A DNA stretch of 60,000 nucleotides. It comes from Hydractinia symbiolongicarpus. Its lineage: Eukaryota; Cnidaria; Hydrozoa; Anthoathecata; Hydractiniidae. This document shows positions 1-13,309 of this stretch, in pieces (the first letter of the stretch is position 1; the number at the start of each line of letters is the position of its first letter). The notes under the pieces were generated by a model. That model worked only from the letters and a program-made list of their open reading frames with translations. It ran no database searches and was not told the origin of the DNA. A program made the position numbers and the translations under genes. The stretch is taken from the NCBI RefSeq assembly GCF_029227915.1, contig NC_079884.1:9054001-9114000 (forward strand). The letters run 5' to 3'.

Positions 1-3000
1 TCTGGAAATGGCTATTACTCTGGCCTATAAACTGCAAAAGTTTTATTCTGGTAGGATTGTAAGCTGAGTGAACTTTGAAAAGTTCAGAGTATTTGTTATA
101 CTTAGCTAGAAATGACTTTTTCAATTGCTTGTGGTTGCGATTTTCAAAATTTGACCCTTGTTTCCACTTATTCAGGTCTGTGGCTGTAGTCTTTTCACAT
201 TGTGATTTTAGTGCTTGATACAATAGAAACATATGTTCCTTTTTGTTATAGACACCTTGGGAGAATGGTTTATATAAACTTCAATTAAAATTTACCAAAG
301 ACTATCCATATCAACCTCCAAATTGTGAGTTACTATTTTCACCATATAGTCATCATGGGGATAAGTCACTCCTTTTTTGAAAATTTAGGGTAATAATTTA
401 TTCACATCCCATGGTGGTGACCCCATTGGTTTACTTCATAATTTATCTTTTTAATCAACGAAAGCTGTGCAAGCACAACAATCGCCCAACTAGACAACAG
501 CCTGAGATATCAATCCCATTCTCCACCTATATGCTAAGCAGAAAGGATAAATTAATAGTCGTTAATAATAGTTAATAATACTTTTATAGTCTGGCATGGC
601 TCGGCCGGGGTTTAAACTCAAGACCTTTCTTACTAGAAGCGAACTCTTTACCATAAGACTACCAGTCAGGTAATACAACAACAGATATTTATAAAAATTT
701 AAAAAAAAAATTCAAATGTGTCATTGGGTGAAAAACTGATTTATGGAAAGTATTTAAAAAATTCTCAACGTTAAAAATATGTCACATGTTTAGTCATTGT
801 CTTTGAAATCAGACTGCTGGCTATTTATTAGTTGGAGAAATAATGAAAGGATCGGAATTAAAAATTAACCAAACAGGTCACAACGATTAAATTAACTTAA
901 ACGAACCTGGTTGATAGAAACAATAAATTAATTGAGATTAATTGTTTTCTGTTACTTTTTCCGAACAAATTTGCACTTCAAATATTCACTTTCTGAAGCG
1001 CGGGTAACCATATTTCTGATAGTTAATAGCAGTCTTTTTCAGGAATATTTGATTTGGTGTGCGATGATTGGCACGTGTAAATCAAGTAACGCGTGCGATG
1101 TAGAACGCACATGCAGAGAATGTTACGCATGCGATACGGGCTCCAAGGTTATTTTTGTTGTGCATTTATTTTGCAGTACAAAAGTGGGGGACGTTTTATC
1201 GCTCGATCATCGTGAACCCCAAACACGATGATTGAGCCTCTACTGGTATAGCGACTCTCTCAATCTTAACTTCCTTTTCTACATGTCCAAAATAGTATGC
1301 ATGACTATATTGTCATTTTTATATTTATTGTTTATTTTTCATGTCACCACAAGCAAATAGGCAAAAATATGCTTTGTTTTCAAATTAAAAAAATCTTTAT
1401 CCACGTGGCTTAAATAAAAATTCAAAATTCATTCAAAAAGTTCAGCTACACTTACCAAAATTTTTACAGAAAAAAAAATATACCACACGTGGGTTTCGTT
1501 TTTACAGGCATAAAGGAAAAATCCAAATTCTGACCTGCTATGGTTTTCAATTGGTTTGTCAAATGAAGAAATTATCTACAATTAAATCCATGATAAAATG
1601 TCTATTCCACCTGTAAGTGCAGTTTTGCAGACTTGTTTAATCCGTGCTCCGTCGGCGTTCGCCTCCGCATTAGTTAAAAACTGCATGGCTGGATTTCTTG
1701 TGTAAGAGCTGATTACCAACGACAAAGGGGCCACGCAAAAGAGATTTATGTCTACCCAGGAGTTGGTGAATTAGCTAGGATGGTCAGGTTGGCTATGAAT
1801 AGGCTTGCTTGTGGATTAAAAGGACCAGGACTATTAAATAATTTCTAAGATCTATAAGTGGTCGACCAAGTATCTGACGAGTCAAAAATTATTTCAAGCG
1901 CTGCCATTGAACGCTACAAAATGGATTTTTTTGGTTGATGTTGAAAACTCAATATTTATTTTTCAGGCATGCAACTAATCACACGCCTGAAACGATTTAG
2001 ACGTGTGCCGAGGCGTGTGCGTGCGATCACACACCTGTCCTGAAAATTACTGTAATAGGAAATACTATTGAAATAACTATTTCTGTCTATACTATTTATG
2101 GTTTCTTTCACATTTCTCACTTTCCAACCGGATTCACAGTCTATGATCTTTTCTTTATCTCAGTCTATAATGTGATCATTATTCCAGCGATGGTCTGCAA
2201 TCCCATTTTTATTTGTATTGCTGTTGCGTACAGCCATTTTGTGATCCTTCACCTGGTATTTGACTATTTCGATATAAACAGTATTTCCTTTCAACTCTTT
2301 TAATGCTTTGTTTTGAGTACCTGTTTGCAAGTAAATCATACATTTTTCTCAATCATTTTCTCTCTCATTTCTCTTGACTACATTCCCTGCTCTATCCAGT
2401 AATGAGGACACTACACTTTCTTCACAAAAGGTGATTAGATCTGTTGTTTAGATATTGGTCAGTATGAATTTTCAACAGGATGGCTAGAAAATCTCTTAGA
2501 AAACCTAATAAAAGTTCTATCTCCTAAAATATTTAAGTCAATAATCTTTCAATAATCTTAATTTTTAAGCTTAATTTTTATTGCATGCAGTATAGCTTAC
2601 CATTTCTATTCTCCCTATATTTCATCCTGTATATTAAAAAAAACATGAGAATTCCCCTCATATTCACAGTGTAAATTAAAAGAAGGCTAAAACAAATAAT
2701 ATGGAAAGATTTATATAAAACGAATGAAAAAATCTGACATAACATTTCAGAATGTTCTTGATCCTTTATTTTCATAGCATTGTGGCGAGGTTTTGGTATT
2801 TATTAGTTTTATGATGAAAAGTTTGAGGCACATTTTTTTTTTGCAAATACTCCAGTCTACTTAGGAAACAAATAATACATAATTTTCAATGTCATTAGTA
2901 CTTTGGAAAAGATTATTTTTTTTTTGTATTTTTAAAGCAACGACATGCATATGTAGCAAATGTGTATGTTAAACATTTTCAGATGGGCATATTTGATGGC

Positions 3001-3067
3001 ATTTGATGATAAAAGGTTTTTTCATTCATAGGCACAGCTAGAGCTCTGATGTTTTTAAGGAGTACAT
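1..3067. other. No gene seen (1-3.07 kb)
   Basis: AT-rich DNA with the SINE at 440-672. A hairpin lies at 1203-1214/1224-1235 (9-nt loop). A CACACGCC...GGCGTGTG pair lies near 1981-2020. Open frames here depend on non-ATG starts or are short. Confidence 0.6.
440..672 (-). mobile_element. tRNA-derived SINE copy
   Basis: On the minus strand a tRNA-like head has an A-box-like TAGTCTTATGGT (650-661) and a B-box-like GAGTTTAAACC (609-619). The body contains GTTGTCTAGTTGGGCGATTG, similar to the body of the 35.3 kb copy. The tRNA fold is degraded, so this is not a functional tRNA gene. The ends are approximate. Confidence 0.5.
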
Positions 3068-3530
3068 TTTGATGATGATCGTGAAGTTCCTAATGTTTTA
3101 AGTAAAACTGAGGAAGAAATCACAAAGAATAATGGTTCTAATGAAGACAACGATGTGTTTATCAGTAAAGACTGAAAAGAAAAAAATAAGAAAAAGAGAA
3201 CAAACACAAAATGATCATCATGATATTGAGTTCTTTCCCGGAATTTATCACCGTTCATCTTTCAGATTTACTGGTGCACCAACAATTAATTCCAAATTTC
3301 CTGCTTGGGATAACATGGACAAAGATAGAACAATTCTTTGGAATCTTGTTTGCAGCCAGTATGGTAAAGAATGTATTGGAATAAAGAGTTCTATATCAGC
3401 CTGCAAACTGATTTGAAAAGATCAAAAACAGCAAGATTGTAATGACAATTTAATGCGTTGTGATAGTTGCAATGATCAACTAAGTTCAGTTGTCTATGAT
3501 TTTAGGGGAAATGTACATTTCTACACTTAG
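3068..3530 (+). pseudogene. Decayed coding-like patch, unidentified
   Basis: One frame from 3068 reads like protein (FDDDREVPNVLSKTEEEITK) and stops at about 3174. A second frame covers 3132-3530 and is interrupted by TGA at 3414-3416. It continues with MRCDSCNDQLSSVVYDF before a final TAG. Composition is more protein-like than neighbouring AT-rich frames, and the paired cysteines suggest a zinc-binding stretch. I cannot identify the family. It could instead be real exons separated by a small intron. Confidence 0.25.
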
Positions 3531-6500
3531 AATTATCAAAACAACTATGCATAAATAAACATAATGGTCTTTTCCAAAGGGAAGATGAGGTTGATGTATT
3601 TTAATACCCACAAGACAAAAAAGCGAGTTTACTAACTTTAGGCCTGATGAGTGCACAATTTAAATCCCATGCAAGAGCTATTGAATGTGCATGTGCATGA
3701 ATTTCCTGATTAGCATAAAAAGCCTCTGATAACATATTTTTACTCCTGTTCCAACACACGATGTTGTCCCAAGTGGCATAAGCTTTATTTTGAATATTGG
3801 CACACCGATGTAGACATGGTAACTGCATACACAAGTGATTGCCTGTTTTGGAAAAGTGCGTGCCAATAGTTTATCAAGTTTAAATATGGATCTAGACAAG
3901 TATATGAAAAAAGAAAGGTATAAGTACAGTGGAAATGCGGACAGGTAATCATTATGGGGTAGAATTGAGAGCAGTAAAGTGGTTCATAACCAGTAAATGC
4001 TGTCAATACTTGAAAGCGTCAATATCTCCTCAGAATGAGAACGTTTTATCAAAAAAAATGGTCGATCTACTATAAAAAAGGATCTACTATATTCGTTATT
4101 GAGTTTATACAGGATACAGATTAGGTTAAAGAAGTGGTATCACAAATTACTGTTTTATTCTTTTTTTGATATGGTTGTTGTCCACTGCTGGTGTTTCTAC
4201 CAAAACAAAGGTGGTCCATCAAAAAAGGACGTCATCAGTAATACATGTTAAACAGGAGTTAGCAGCAAAAAAGCCATATGCTCCAGCAACTACAGTACCA
4301 GTGTAAGTAACTCGACCAGACCATCATTGAGTAATCCTCGTGCCTGAAAGCAAAAAAGGAGTTTTAAAAATGACAATCCAATTGGTCAAAGCGATGTCAT
4401 TGTAAATAACTAGCGTTTCGTGTGATCATCAGAGTTTTTTGTTGCATTTTAAGTAGCCATTTTCAGCAAATCAAAACATTTTCTGAAAGAAGTGTGTTTT
4501 ATCACTTGGTGTATTCCGTGTATGATGCTAATTGTATCCAGAATAAGTATTTACAAAATCATCCCATTTCATATTGTTTTTTAAAAAAGGACATAATTTT
4601 TTGATAGATAGATCTTCTTTTCTCAGGATGTCAAATTCTGTGAGTGTTGTCCAACATGGTATAACTCATCACTAAATAGGGTGACTTAATACCACCAGCC
4701 AATAGTTATGAGCTCAACTGGCCATCGGAGATAATGACTTAGGACTATGTCTTTTGGGGGGTTAGGGATGTAATAAGTATCAATCTTTTTTCTGTTTTAG
4801 CCACATAATTGTACCATTGATGTGTTCATCTAAGATATTTCTTTCTACCAAGGACATTTACTTTGTTTCAGCAAATATGAAAGTTCATGTTAATAAATTT
4901 CTTAATACGTTGCTGATTTCTCTGGCTAATTTTTTTGGAGGGGATTTGTTATAACAACTTTGTCATTCTATTACATTAATTATGATGATTTTTATTTACC
5001 TGTTTAATTTGGTGAAATTATTAAGAATACAATAGTAGGTACACTAGAGGGGTTTAGATAATGTGATATGTTAATTTGTGATGAACATGGTACAAAAAAA
5101 AATAAGGACCTTTACTTCATAAGTAATGTTTCTTAATTTTTTTGTTTCATTTTCATTCATCTTAATTATCTTTATTTCATCATAAAAATTATGAACCGGA
5201 AGAAGCTTTTAAGGAAGGAGTAAAACGTCTGACACAAAAAATAGCATTATGGGTGACTTAAATCGCTTGGTAGCTCGTCATAGCAATTTCAACATGTTTC
5301 TGCAGAAGTAACCAACAGGTTATTTGTGGAAAGATTTTTATTTTACATCATTGCACGTTGGACTTGCTTTTCCTTTTTTACCAATCTGATGGGATTAGGT
5401 TAAATATTTGATTTTTTTGTTTGTTTGTTTTTTGAGAACTTGCGCATTTGTTTTCTTTTGTGGGGAGGAAAACCGTCTGCTCATATATCATCAGATTACT
5501 TCCATACTTCTCACATATTTTTAAATTACACATTTTTGTATGCTTTACTGAAGAGATCTAGTAGTTGACGGTAAATTAAGGAAAAAAAGGATAATTTTTG
5601 TGGTTTATTAAGATGAGCTTAAAAGGTTGTTTTTATTGTAATTATGGAGAAAAGAAATTATTTATGATCCAGGAATCCTAAAAAAATTCAAAAAGCGAAT
5701 TTAAGAAGTCTGGTCCATGGTTATTTATTCTCTGTTACCATCTGAAAATATGGTGTCATTCACATATCTATTGTCATCTGTAAAGTTATCTTTTGTCAAT
5801 TTGATGTCATATGCAAATTTTTTATGTATATATCTTAGGCACATTCAACCCTCCTATATTTCATCCAAACGTGTATCCCTCTGGAAAGGTCGCATTATCT
5901 ATATTAGAAAGAGACTGGACTCCACAAATAACGATAAAACAGGTAAACCGCCATCTTTAAATCTTAACAGCGAATTGATATTATTTTATAACTTTAAAAG
6001 TTTTAATTTTGCAGGGAAGGTGTTCGTAGAAAATTTTCGCGGTTTTATACGAAATTAGATTTTTCGCGGAAAGAAAATTGCGGTTGGTTGAAACGAATGA
6101 AATTTTTTTATTTATTTATACTTTCATAGTAATATTTACGTGTACTTGTTTCAACAAAACATCCAATGTTCTACAAAAATTTTGTTCGTATATAAATGAA
6201 CGATAGATTAAAATGCATTTTCTCCATGGTATTTCTTTATTATCATTTTTTTTTCAAAAGTTTTTCGGGTAGATCCACATTATTTCGAGGACTCTGGCAA
6301 CAGTTTACGATTTCTTTTGTCTATTTAACTAGTAAAATTAAATGATTTGACATGAGATACTATTCATTTATGGTCATACATACTGGAATCATGGAGGTAT
6401 ACTGTAACCTGGTTTATTAAAAAAACAGTTAGTATAATGAGACACATGAGCACTGCATGAGAATGAGAAGTGTCGAAACACCGAAAAGAAGTGTTGAAAT

Positions 6501-8106
6501 ACAGAACAATATTTGTTGATTTATGAAAGTGTTTTTAAATTTGAAGAGGAGTGAGCCACAGGAGCCATCAAAGATTTCTAATTGCAACATTTTGTGGAAG
6601 TAAACTGCTGCGATTCTGCAAAACGTTTTGCATTTCACGATTGATTTAACTTTTGCAGAAACGAGCTTTTTCAAATTTTTCAAAAATCAGTCCGAAACAG
6701 TTTTTCCGCAAACACTTCTAAAGTATTTTCAAAAAATATTGACATCTTTTAAAATATGCGTGGCATTTCCGACACGACGTGATAAAAAAACTTACTTCGC
6801 TAAAGTATGTTGTCTCGACTACGTCGTGTTTCTACCGGCTTGTTTTTGTCACACATAAAGGTGTCTTTCCACCAGTCTTCCCATTCACCATGATTACTTT
6901 GTTTATATTATATCACCTGTATACATACTCGATGTTTATCTCACTAATATGCAGGTGCGTAAAAGAAAATCAGGTAGCCTGATTGTGTGGAGAATGTGTT
7001 GTTGTTTTTTCTTGTGAAAGCATTTTGCCAAAACATTGCTTAACATTCAAATAAAAAGATTTAGCACTGCTCTACACGACGGCTGCTAATTATAACGTCT
7101 TGGGGCATTATTGCGCCCCTCTGCTCCCTCTGAACACTGTCATTTTTTGTTTTCTACTTTTAAATCTACGATTTTCAAGAATTTCAATAAGAATTTAAAG
7201 TACACCAAAATTGATATGAAGACAAATTGTTGTTTTATACTAATGTCTTGTTGTTTACTGAAATAAATCTTTTTCTTATATAACGAAATTCCGCCCTACA
7301 GAATTGTATAAGCATATTTATGATTCCCATAAACACTTTTAGATTCTGCTTGGAATACAACTTTTGCTCGATGATCCAAATTTCAACAATCCCGCTCAAG
7401 TTGAAGCGTTTGTACTTCACAGGTGAGCAAAAAATACATCTAAATAAATTTGTCTTGATTGCTTTTCTATAAGTTTTTTTGTTTATTTGTTTGCTTTCAC
7501 TTTCCCCCATTACCACAAATTTGCTGACATAGTAAAGTTGCAGAACGTTAACACTAAATATAGTGTTTAAATATAAAGTACGAAAATATCGTAAAGCTTT
7601 GAGAATTTTATTGATTTTTGCATGCTTGATCAGGGAATCTCCTGCTATAAAATACTGCATTTTTTTCATAATTATGTTTATTAGTTAAGGTATTTTCGAT
7701 TGAGTTAAAATAAATTGTACGTGATGTTATCCTCTGTGAAACTGCATAGCGATAAAATATTTATGTTAAAATAAATTGTCAGCAGCTACTACTAAAAACA
7801 TCAATGACTTGCTAGTCATCAATTAAAAATCTTCTTTCTTTTCATTTGTTAAGTTTCTCATAACGAAGTCAGTGGTTTTTTTTGTGTGTTATTGATGGCT
7901 TTGTTTAAGTTTCTCAAAAATAATACTTCAAAAGAAAGTACCTAAAAATTACCAATCATACGATATTATCCGTAACGGACCTACATAATCGACGATGACA
8001 ATTTATGGATGACAAGCTGAGGTGACAATTTTTACGGACCTTATTGAACCGACTTGTTTTTGTTGACAAAAATACCCAAAGTCAATAAAATTAGCAGTCT
8101 CTTCAA
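3531..8106. other. No gene seen (3.53-8.1 kb)
   Basis: AT-rich. The longest frame (7235-7669, minus, ATG start, 144 codons) has no recognisable motif and no coding-like composition. A GGGGC...GCCCC hairpin lies near 7102-7119. Confidence 0.55.
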
Positions 8107-8386
8107 AACAGTAACCGCACAATAAGGTTGCGTTATTTAATTACTCGATAAATGTTTTCAGATCTATGATTGCCAAATAAAAGAAAAAAGTAAATCAAAC
8201 TTTTGCTATGGTTAATTGATTTTTCTAACTTTTATCGGCAAACAATTATCGGCTACTGTGTTATTAATATGCACTAAAACTGTACGATAAAAGGCTGGCG
8301 CAAACGATAATATCTAATTCTTTATCGATAATAATTTATACCTTTATCGATAAAGTTACATTATTGCAAAAACACAGGGTGTTAAA
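8107..8386 (+). repeat. Dispersed ~280-bp repeat, copy 1
   Basis: Starts aacagtaaccgcacaataag and is closely matched by 16028-16295 in the same orientation, with small indels. It holds several TATCGATAA-type palindromes. No ORF. It is probably a short non-autonomous element, though clear terminal repeats were not found. Confidence 0.75.
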
Positions 8387-10432
8387 AATAATTATTCGAG
8401 AAATTGTTCGTTGTTTATTTTTCTTAACTTTCCCGCCGTCACGTTATCACACCATGATGCGAACACGTGTCTCGAACGGGTAATCACTCCCATTGTTGTT
8501 GTTGTTAAAAAATCACCTAAAAGAAAACAGGTTAAAAAATAAATTATCGAGCCAGAAAAATTCATTTCTTTATCATTTTTCCTTGATTTTCATGTGTTTC
8601 GTTTTCAGCCAAGGCAAACATCTGTATGAACAGCGAGTGAAAGAACAAGCAAAGAAAATGACCCCCGGTAACTGAACAAATTGTTGTTAAAATTAACGTA
8701 AGACCTGGGAAGCAAGTTGAATCAACCGATACAGGTTCAAGACGGGGGCAACAAACAATCACTATAACCAACTTCTCACATCCTATCTCACTTTTTATGA
8801 CTTCACAGACATATTTAAGATGTTTCTTTTTGTCAGACATCTTTAAGATGTTTTATTTTGTAAAATTTAGATTTTCTTTTCCAAATATCAAATTAAATTT
8901 TTTGATAATTTTATCGACTCTTCCATTGAACCCCCAACTTAGAGTCCCCTCCCTGACGTGGTGCATGTTGGACAAAGTAGAATTCTGCAAGTTAATCAAT
9001 GACTGAAATTATTTAAATCTAATTGTTTTAGCATTCGATTTTTTTATTTTAATAAACAAAAACAAAACAGTATAGAGTTTCTATGCCTGAGATTTGTGAA
9101 AACGCGGCTTTATATCTGCGCGCAAGTCCGTGGCGATAGTTCTGTTAACTGTTGGTTAAAAGTCTTTTTTGCTTTCCGATGTTAGTTTACCAGCTGGATT
9201 CTTGAATCCAGATGAAGAATTAACAAGACTTTACGCAAAACTGACGCTCAGGCAACTGAAAGTATTTAATTTAGGCGTTGACAAAGTATCGTATTTTAAC
9301 GCCCCACGAAATAGTGGGTGGTTGGATTTAATAAAAATGTTCAAATCCGCAGTCCACAAATGAAATGCAAAAGTCTAAACTTCTATATAAAATGCATAGC
9401 GGACACAATTGCTTGCAGAAACTTTCAACATTACTATTGTTGTGTCCACATAGCCATGCAATGATTGTAGAGATCTAGCTAGGTTTCTTTTTAAAAACCT
9501 GTAGTTCTTGCGTAATTTATTAGGATTATATTCAAATAGTTTGCACAATGTTCAAATATAATTATTTGTAGCTAATGAGTCACCTTGTTTAAACTATTGT
9601 GCTACGCCAGCCTTGTAGTGTTTTTTAATTCTTTTGTTGTACCTCCAGCAAAGAACTAATTGAAAACACAACTGTGCAAACGAAACGCCAAAATTATATT
9701 TGTTAAACAATCGATATCTCTGGCTAGAAAAAGATCATGACACATCACAAAAAGTTTTCATAAGCTAATTGTCACGATAAGAAATTAAGTCTTTTTGAAA
9801 ATCGGCTTTACTATTATTCCATGTAAAGTGCGGCACTAACTTGGGACGGTTAATTATGTTTAATATATATTGTACTTATGATGTCATTTTGCGGTTTCCC
9901 ACGGTTTTCCCGCGCATATTTTTTACCTCAGCAGTTCATATGTACATATTGTTCTATCTGTTCTGTAATATTACTTTTTGTCTTCTGCGAATTGGTTTTG
10001 TGTTCACAAATTTAAATTCCGCAATACTTTTATGTTTTACTTTAATCCCGGTTTGTTCTGGTGTGTGAAAACTGCACGACCCTGTCAATGTTTCGTAAAT
10101 TTTCCGATCCAAAATCTAAATTATATATAAGTTTTACAAAATGGTAGCCACCTCTGCAAAAAAATAAGTAAATTTCGTCCATGCCATTGATCTTATTTTG
10201 TTATTTAATATTTAACAATATTTAATATTTAACAATAATTGTTTCTGTAATTTTTTTTTACCATGTTTAATTTGTAAGGCGAATACGCGTTTTTACTTTT
10301 ATGAGAATGTTTTATAAGAATATCAGGCTCGAATTTCAGGTTAAACACAATAGGACTATTGTTCAGAACAATAGAGGATTAAGGACCATTCTGGTTTGAA
10401 TTTTGATATATGAATACCCAAAATTTCTAAAT

Positions 10433-10735
10433 TAATAGTTTCATGCCGCCACACGGACGACAATCTTCAGTAGTAATAAAGCTTAACCGTAAAAATTACA
10501 TTACAATGGAATCAAAAATGGACGTAAAAAAGATGTTAAAATGGCGTCAGTCGCGTGAGTCGTACGTAGCCAGATAAAATATGTTCATGTGTCTGCATTT
10601 CGCCACAATTTCTGTTCTTTTATTGAGCAGATTGTTGTCAGGGTAGATGGCAATTTGGTATTTTCCCTCCTGACAGAAGCTGACATAAAACACTTTTGTC
10701 TTTATTGTCGTCCGTGTGGCGGCATGAAACTATTA
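10433..10735. mobile_element. MITE with ~30-bp terminal inverted repeats and TA duplication
   Basis: The ends at 10435 and 10733 are perfect inverted repeats over about 30 bp, beginning ATAGTTTCATGCCGCCACAC. Both sides are flanked by TA (10433-10434, 10734-10735), as in Tc1/mariner-type insertions. The 299-bp element has no ORF. Intact ends suggest a recent insertion. Confidence 0.85.
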
Positions 10736-11805
10736 GTTTAGATAAACCATTGTTTTCTTTACTTGTGTATTCGCTCTATTGAAACAACATTGAGCACTTT
10801 ATGAAGAAAGAAGAATAACCTTCAACGGATATATGAATACCAAAATTCGAACTATATATGCTTCATCAAGCAATCAAAGATGGATATGCTTCTGCGTTTA
10901 TTAACTAGTCTGATATCTGTTAGCTATGATGCAAGAGTATTATTGGCCAACTCAGTTCGCTGGCGCTTCTACAAGCCAATCAGAAGTTGTTATCCGTGCC
11001 TGACATTTTTTCTTTTTAAGAATCAACCAGCAAAATTGTGACGTTGTGTATTATTCTTAGTTAAAAATGTTCACAATGGCTACAAAAATAATTGGCTCCA
11101 TTAATTTTTTCTATAAAAAGCAATAACAAAAGAATACAATTGAATAAAAGAGACAACCGGCCGTGTCGTTTAAATTTAGGTAATCGTTTAATCTTTAACC
11201 AAGCGATCATAGCTCAAATTTGAATGAAGTATTCAACTTCTTCACCGAAATGCAATACAATACGACTCCGATAATATCTCAGTCCTGCAACTCGACATTT
11301 TCTTTATTCAATTCTGATTTTATTTCTCTTTTTTTCATTCATATTATTTTAATATATATTTTTATGTGCGACATTTTAAATGTTTTTACAAAGCATAATG
11401 AAAAAGTGTTTTATAAAGAAAATCTCAGATATTTAATAAGAATCTTTTTTTATTCGTTTCAATTAAAACTGTCGTTAGCTTCATCGAACATATGTCTCGA
11501 CATCTGCTATCCTTTTTTGAGGGGTTCCTCTTTTAATATTTGTCCTTATCACGTATTGTATTATTCCTTCTTCTTTTTTTTTATGTAGATATTTCATTCA
11601 AAACCATCTCCAGTTTTTTTTCTTTCTTTTAGCTAATCTTTATTAATAATGCATCTTTTGTTATTGTGGTTGAGAACATATATAAATATTCGGACCTTGG
11701 TCACACCTGTTGCTTGTCGATAAAATTTAATCGTGAAGAGAGTTATGATTGATATTTTTTCTTCTTCTTTGTGAAAAACAAAACTTATAGAATGATTATT
11801 TATTA

Positions 11806-11861
11806 ATGTGTTTATTATTATTTATTTTATTATTATTTATTTTATTATTATTTGCTTTTTT
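11806..11861 (+). repeat. TTATTA/TTTTATT microsatellite
   Basis: Low-complexity tract of repeated ttattattattta-like units. The open frame across it is not a gene. Confidence 0.7.
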
Positions 11862-13228
11862 TATTTACGTATTTACTCTGTCTATATTTTCACTTTACAA
11901 TCTTAAATTACTTTTTATCTATGCATGTATATTAATAAAAAATATGTGTAAAAAAATATGTATTTTAATTTATTTTTTTCTCCTTGTCCGTTAAACAATA
12001 TTTTTGAAGAACAGCTCATCGTTATCAGGCGAGCATTTCTCATTTACTGACGCAATTTGCTTGGTCGGTTTTTCTTTGGCGGCGTTTTCAATTGGTTTAT
12101 TTTGATTCAACATAGCCGCGTTCATATACATTTCACACTCAATCACAAAAGATGTGCAGCTTGGCGTAAACAGAAATAAAGTTAATGCGCAAAAATTAAA
12201 AAAAAAATTCGCTATGTTTCAAAACTTTCGGCATGCGATTAAAATTTATTTTTTTGCTAGTTGCACATCAAACTAAAAAAATCTGTATTTTTTGTATTTT
12301 CTGATGTTTGTCTAGGGCGTTGTTACTTTACTTTTTTTGGCGTAGCAATTTAGCGCTTAATTATATTCGAAAAACCTATTTATATTAAATATTCTATTTA
12401 TACGTTGAACTGTTAGATTTCGCGCAAAATTTCCTTCACGATAAAAGGTAATGCACGTTTACGGATGCAAAACAAGGGTCAGGGTTCTGTAAATTTCATG
12501 TTCATGCTCGCAGAAAACAAAAATTGATTTATATTTCACATTTATTTTAAAATCATCTTCAAATATTTTTACAAATAATACATAAATCTCTCATATACAA
12601 AATAACAAAATAATCTTTTACAAAAAACAAGCAAAAAAACAAAAGTGACGCCAACCTCGACCCAGTCTTCTTAAACAATAAAGAACTCGTAAAATGTTTC
12701 AATATGACAAAGTATAAAAAAACTAAAAACATGTGAAGCAACGATAGTGTATAAATCTTGTTTTCAAAAAAAGTTCTCATCCGGAAGCCTTTGTTTTCTG
12801 GTGGGAATATTGCTTAATTGTCAATTTATATATGTTTCCATGGAGAAAAATATTTTATGATCTCATTATTCCAAAATAGGGCGGGATCAGTACTACTTCG
12901 CCATCTGTTAGACTCAGTGGAATTACACTACGTTGTTAACAAAAAGTACAAAAATAAGAAGAAAAACACGCTAGTACAAAAAACTGCCAAAAAATTAAAA
13001 GAATAGCAAATATGAGGCTTCGCGCGAATAAACTTACGCCGTTTTGCTTTTTTATATATAATATATAATATGTATGTATGGAACAAAATCTGTGAAACAA
13101 AAAATATAAAGCATAAAAAACCAACTTTGAAGTATCTACAATAAACGCTTCTTTTATAAGCAACGCAAAACTTTGGCTGAGGCTCAAATCTCTCTTTGAT
13201 ATTTTAGTTAATTAATCACATGAGTTGA

Positions 13229-13234
13229 TTTATT
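13229..13234 (-). terminator. Candidate myc polyadenylation signal
   Basis: AATAAA on the minus strand, about 75 bp after the myc stop codon. Position and sequence fit a poly(A) signal, but the hexamer is common in AT-rich DNA. Confidence 0.4.
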
Positions 13235-13309
13235 TTATGAAGGATTCGAGTCTTGTAAGCGTTGCTTATAAAAAAGCGAGTAAAAAATAAATAAAAGAAG
13301 GGGATGTTC

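Larger units (their letters stand above)
8387..13228. other. No gene seen apart from the MITE (8.4-13.2 kb)
   Basis: Holds the 10.4 kb MITE and microsatellites. A perfect 8-bp hairpin (CTGGATTC/GAATCCAG, 9194-9211) lies in a short 64-codon frame that I could not identify. Confidence 0.55.

Noticed and set aside
7235-7669. 144-codon minus-strand ORF with a true ATG
   Set aside because: No motif, domain or composition typical of a protein; open frames of this size arise by chance in AT-rich DNA of this length.
11220-11588. 122-codon plus-strand ORF rich in F, I and Y
   Set aside because: It follows the local T-rich composition, has a non-ATG start and no recognisable fold.
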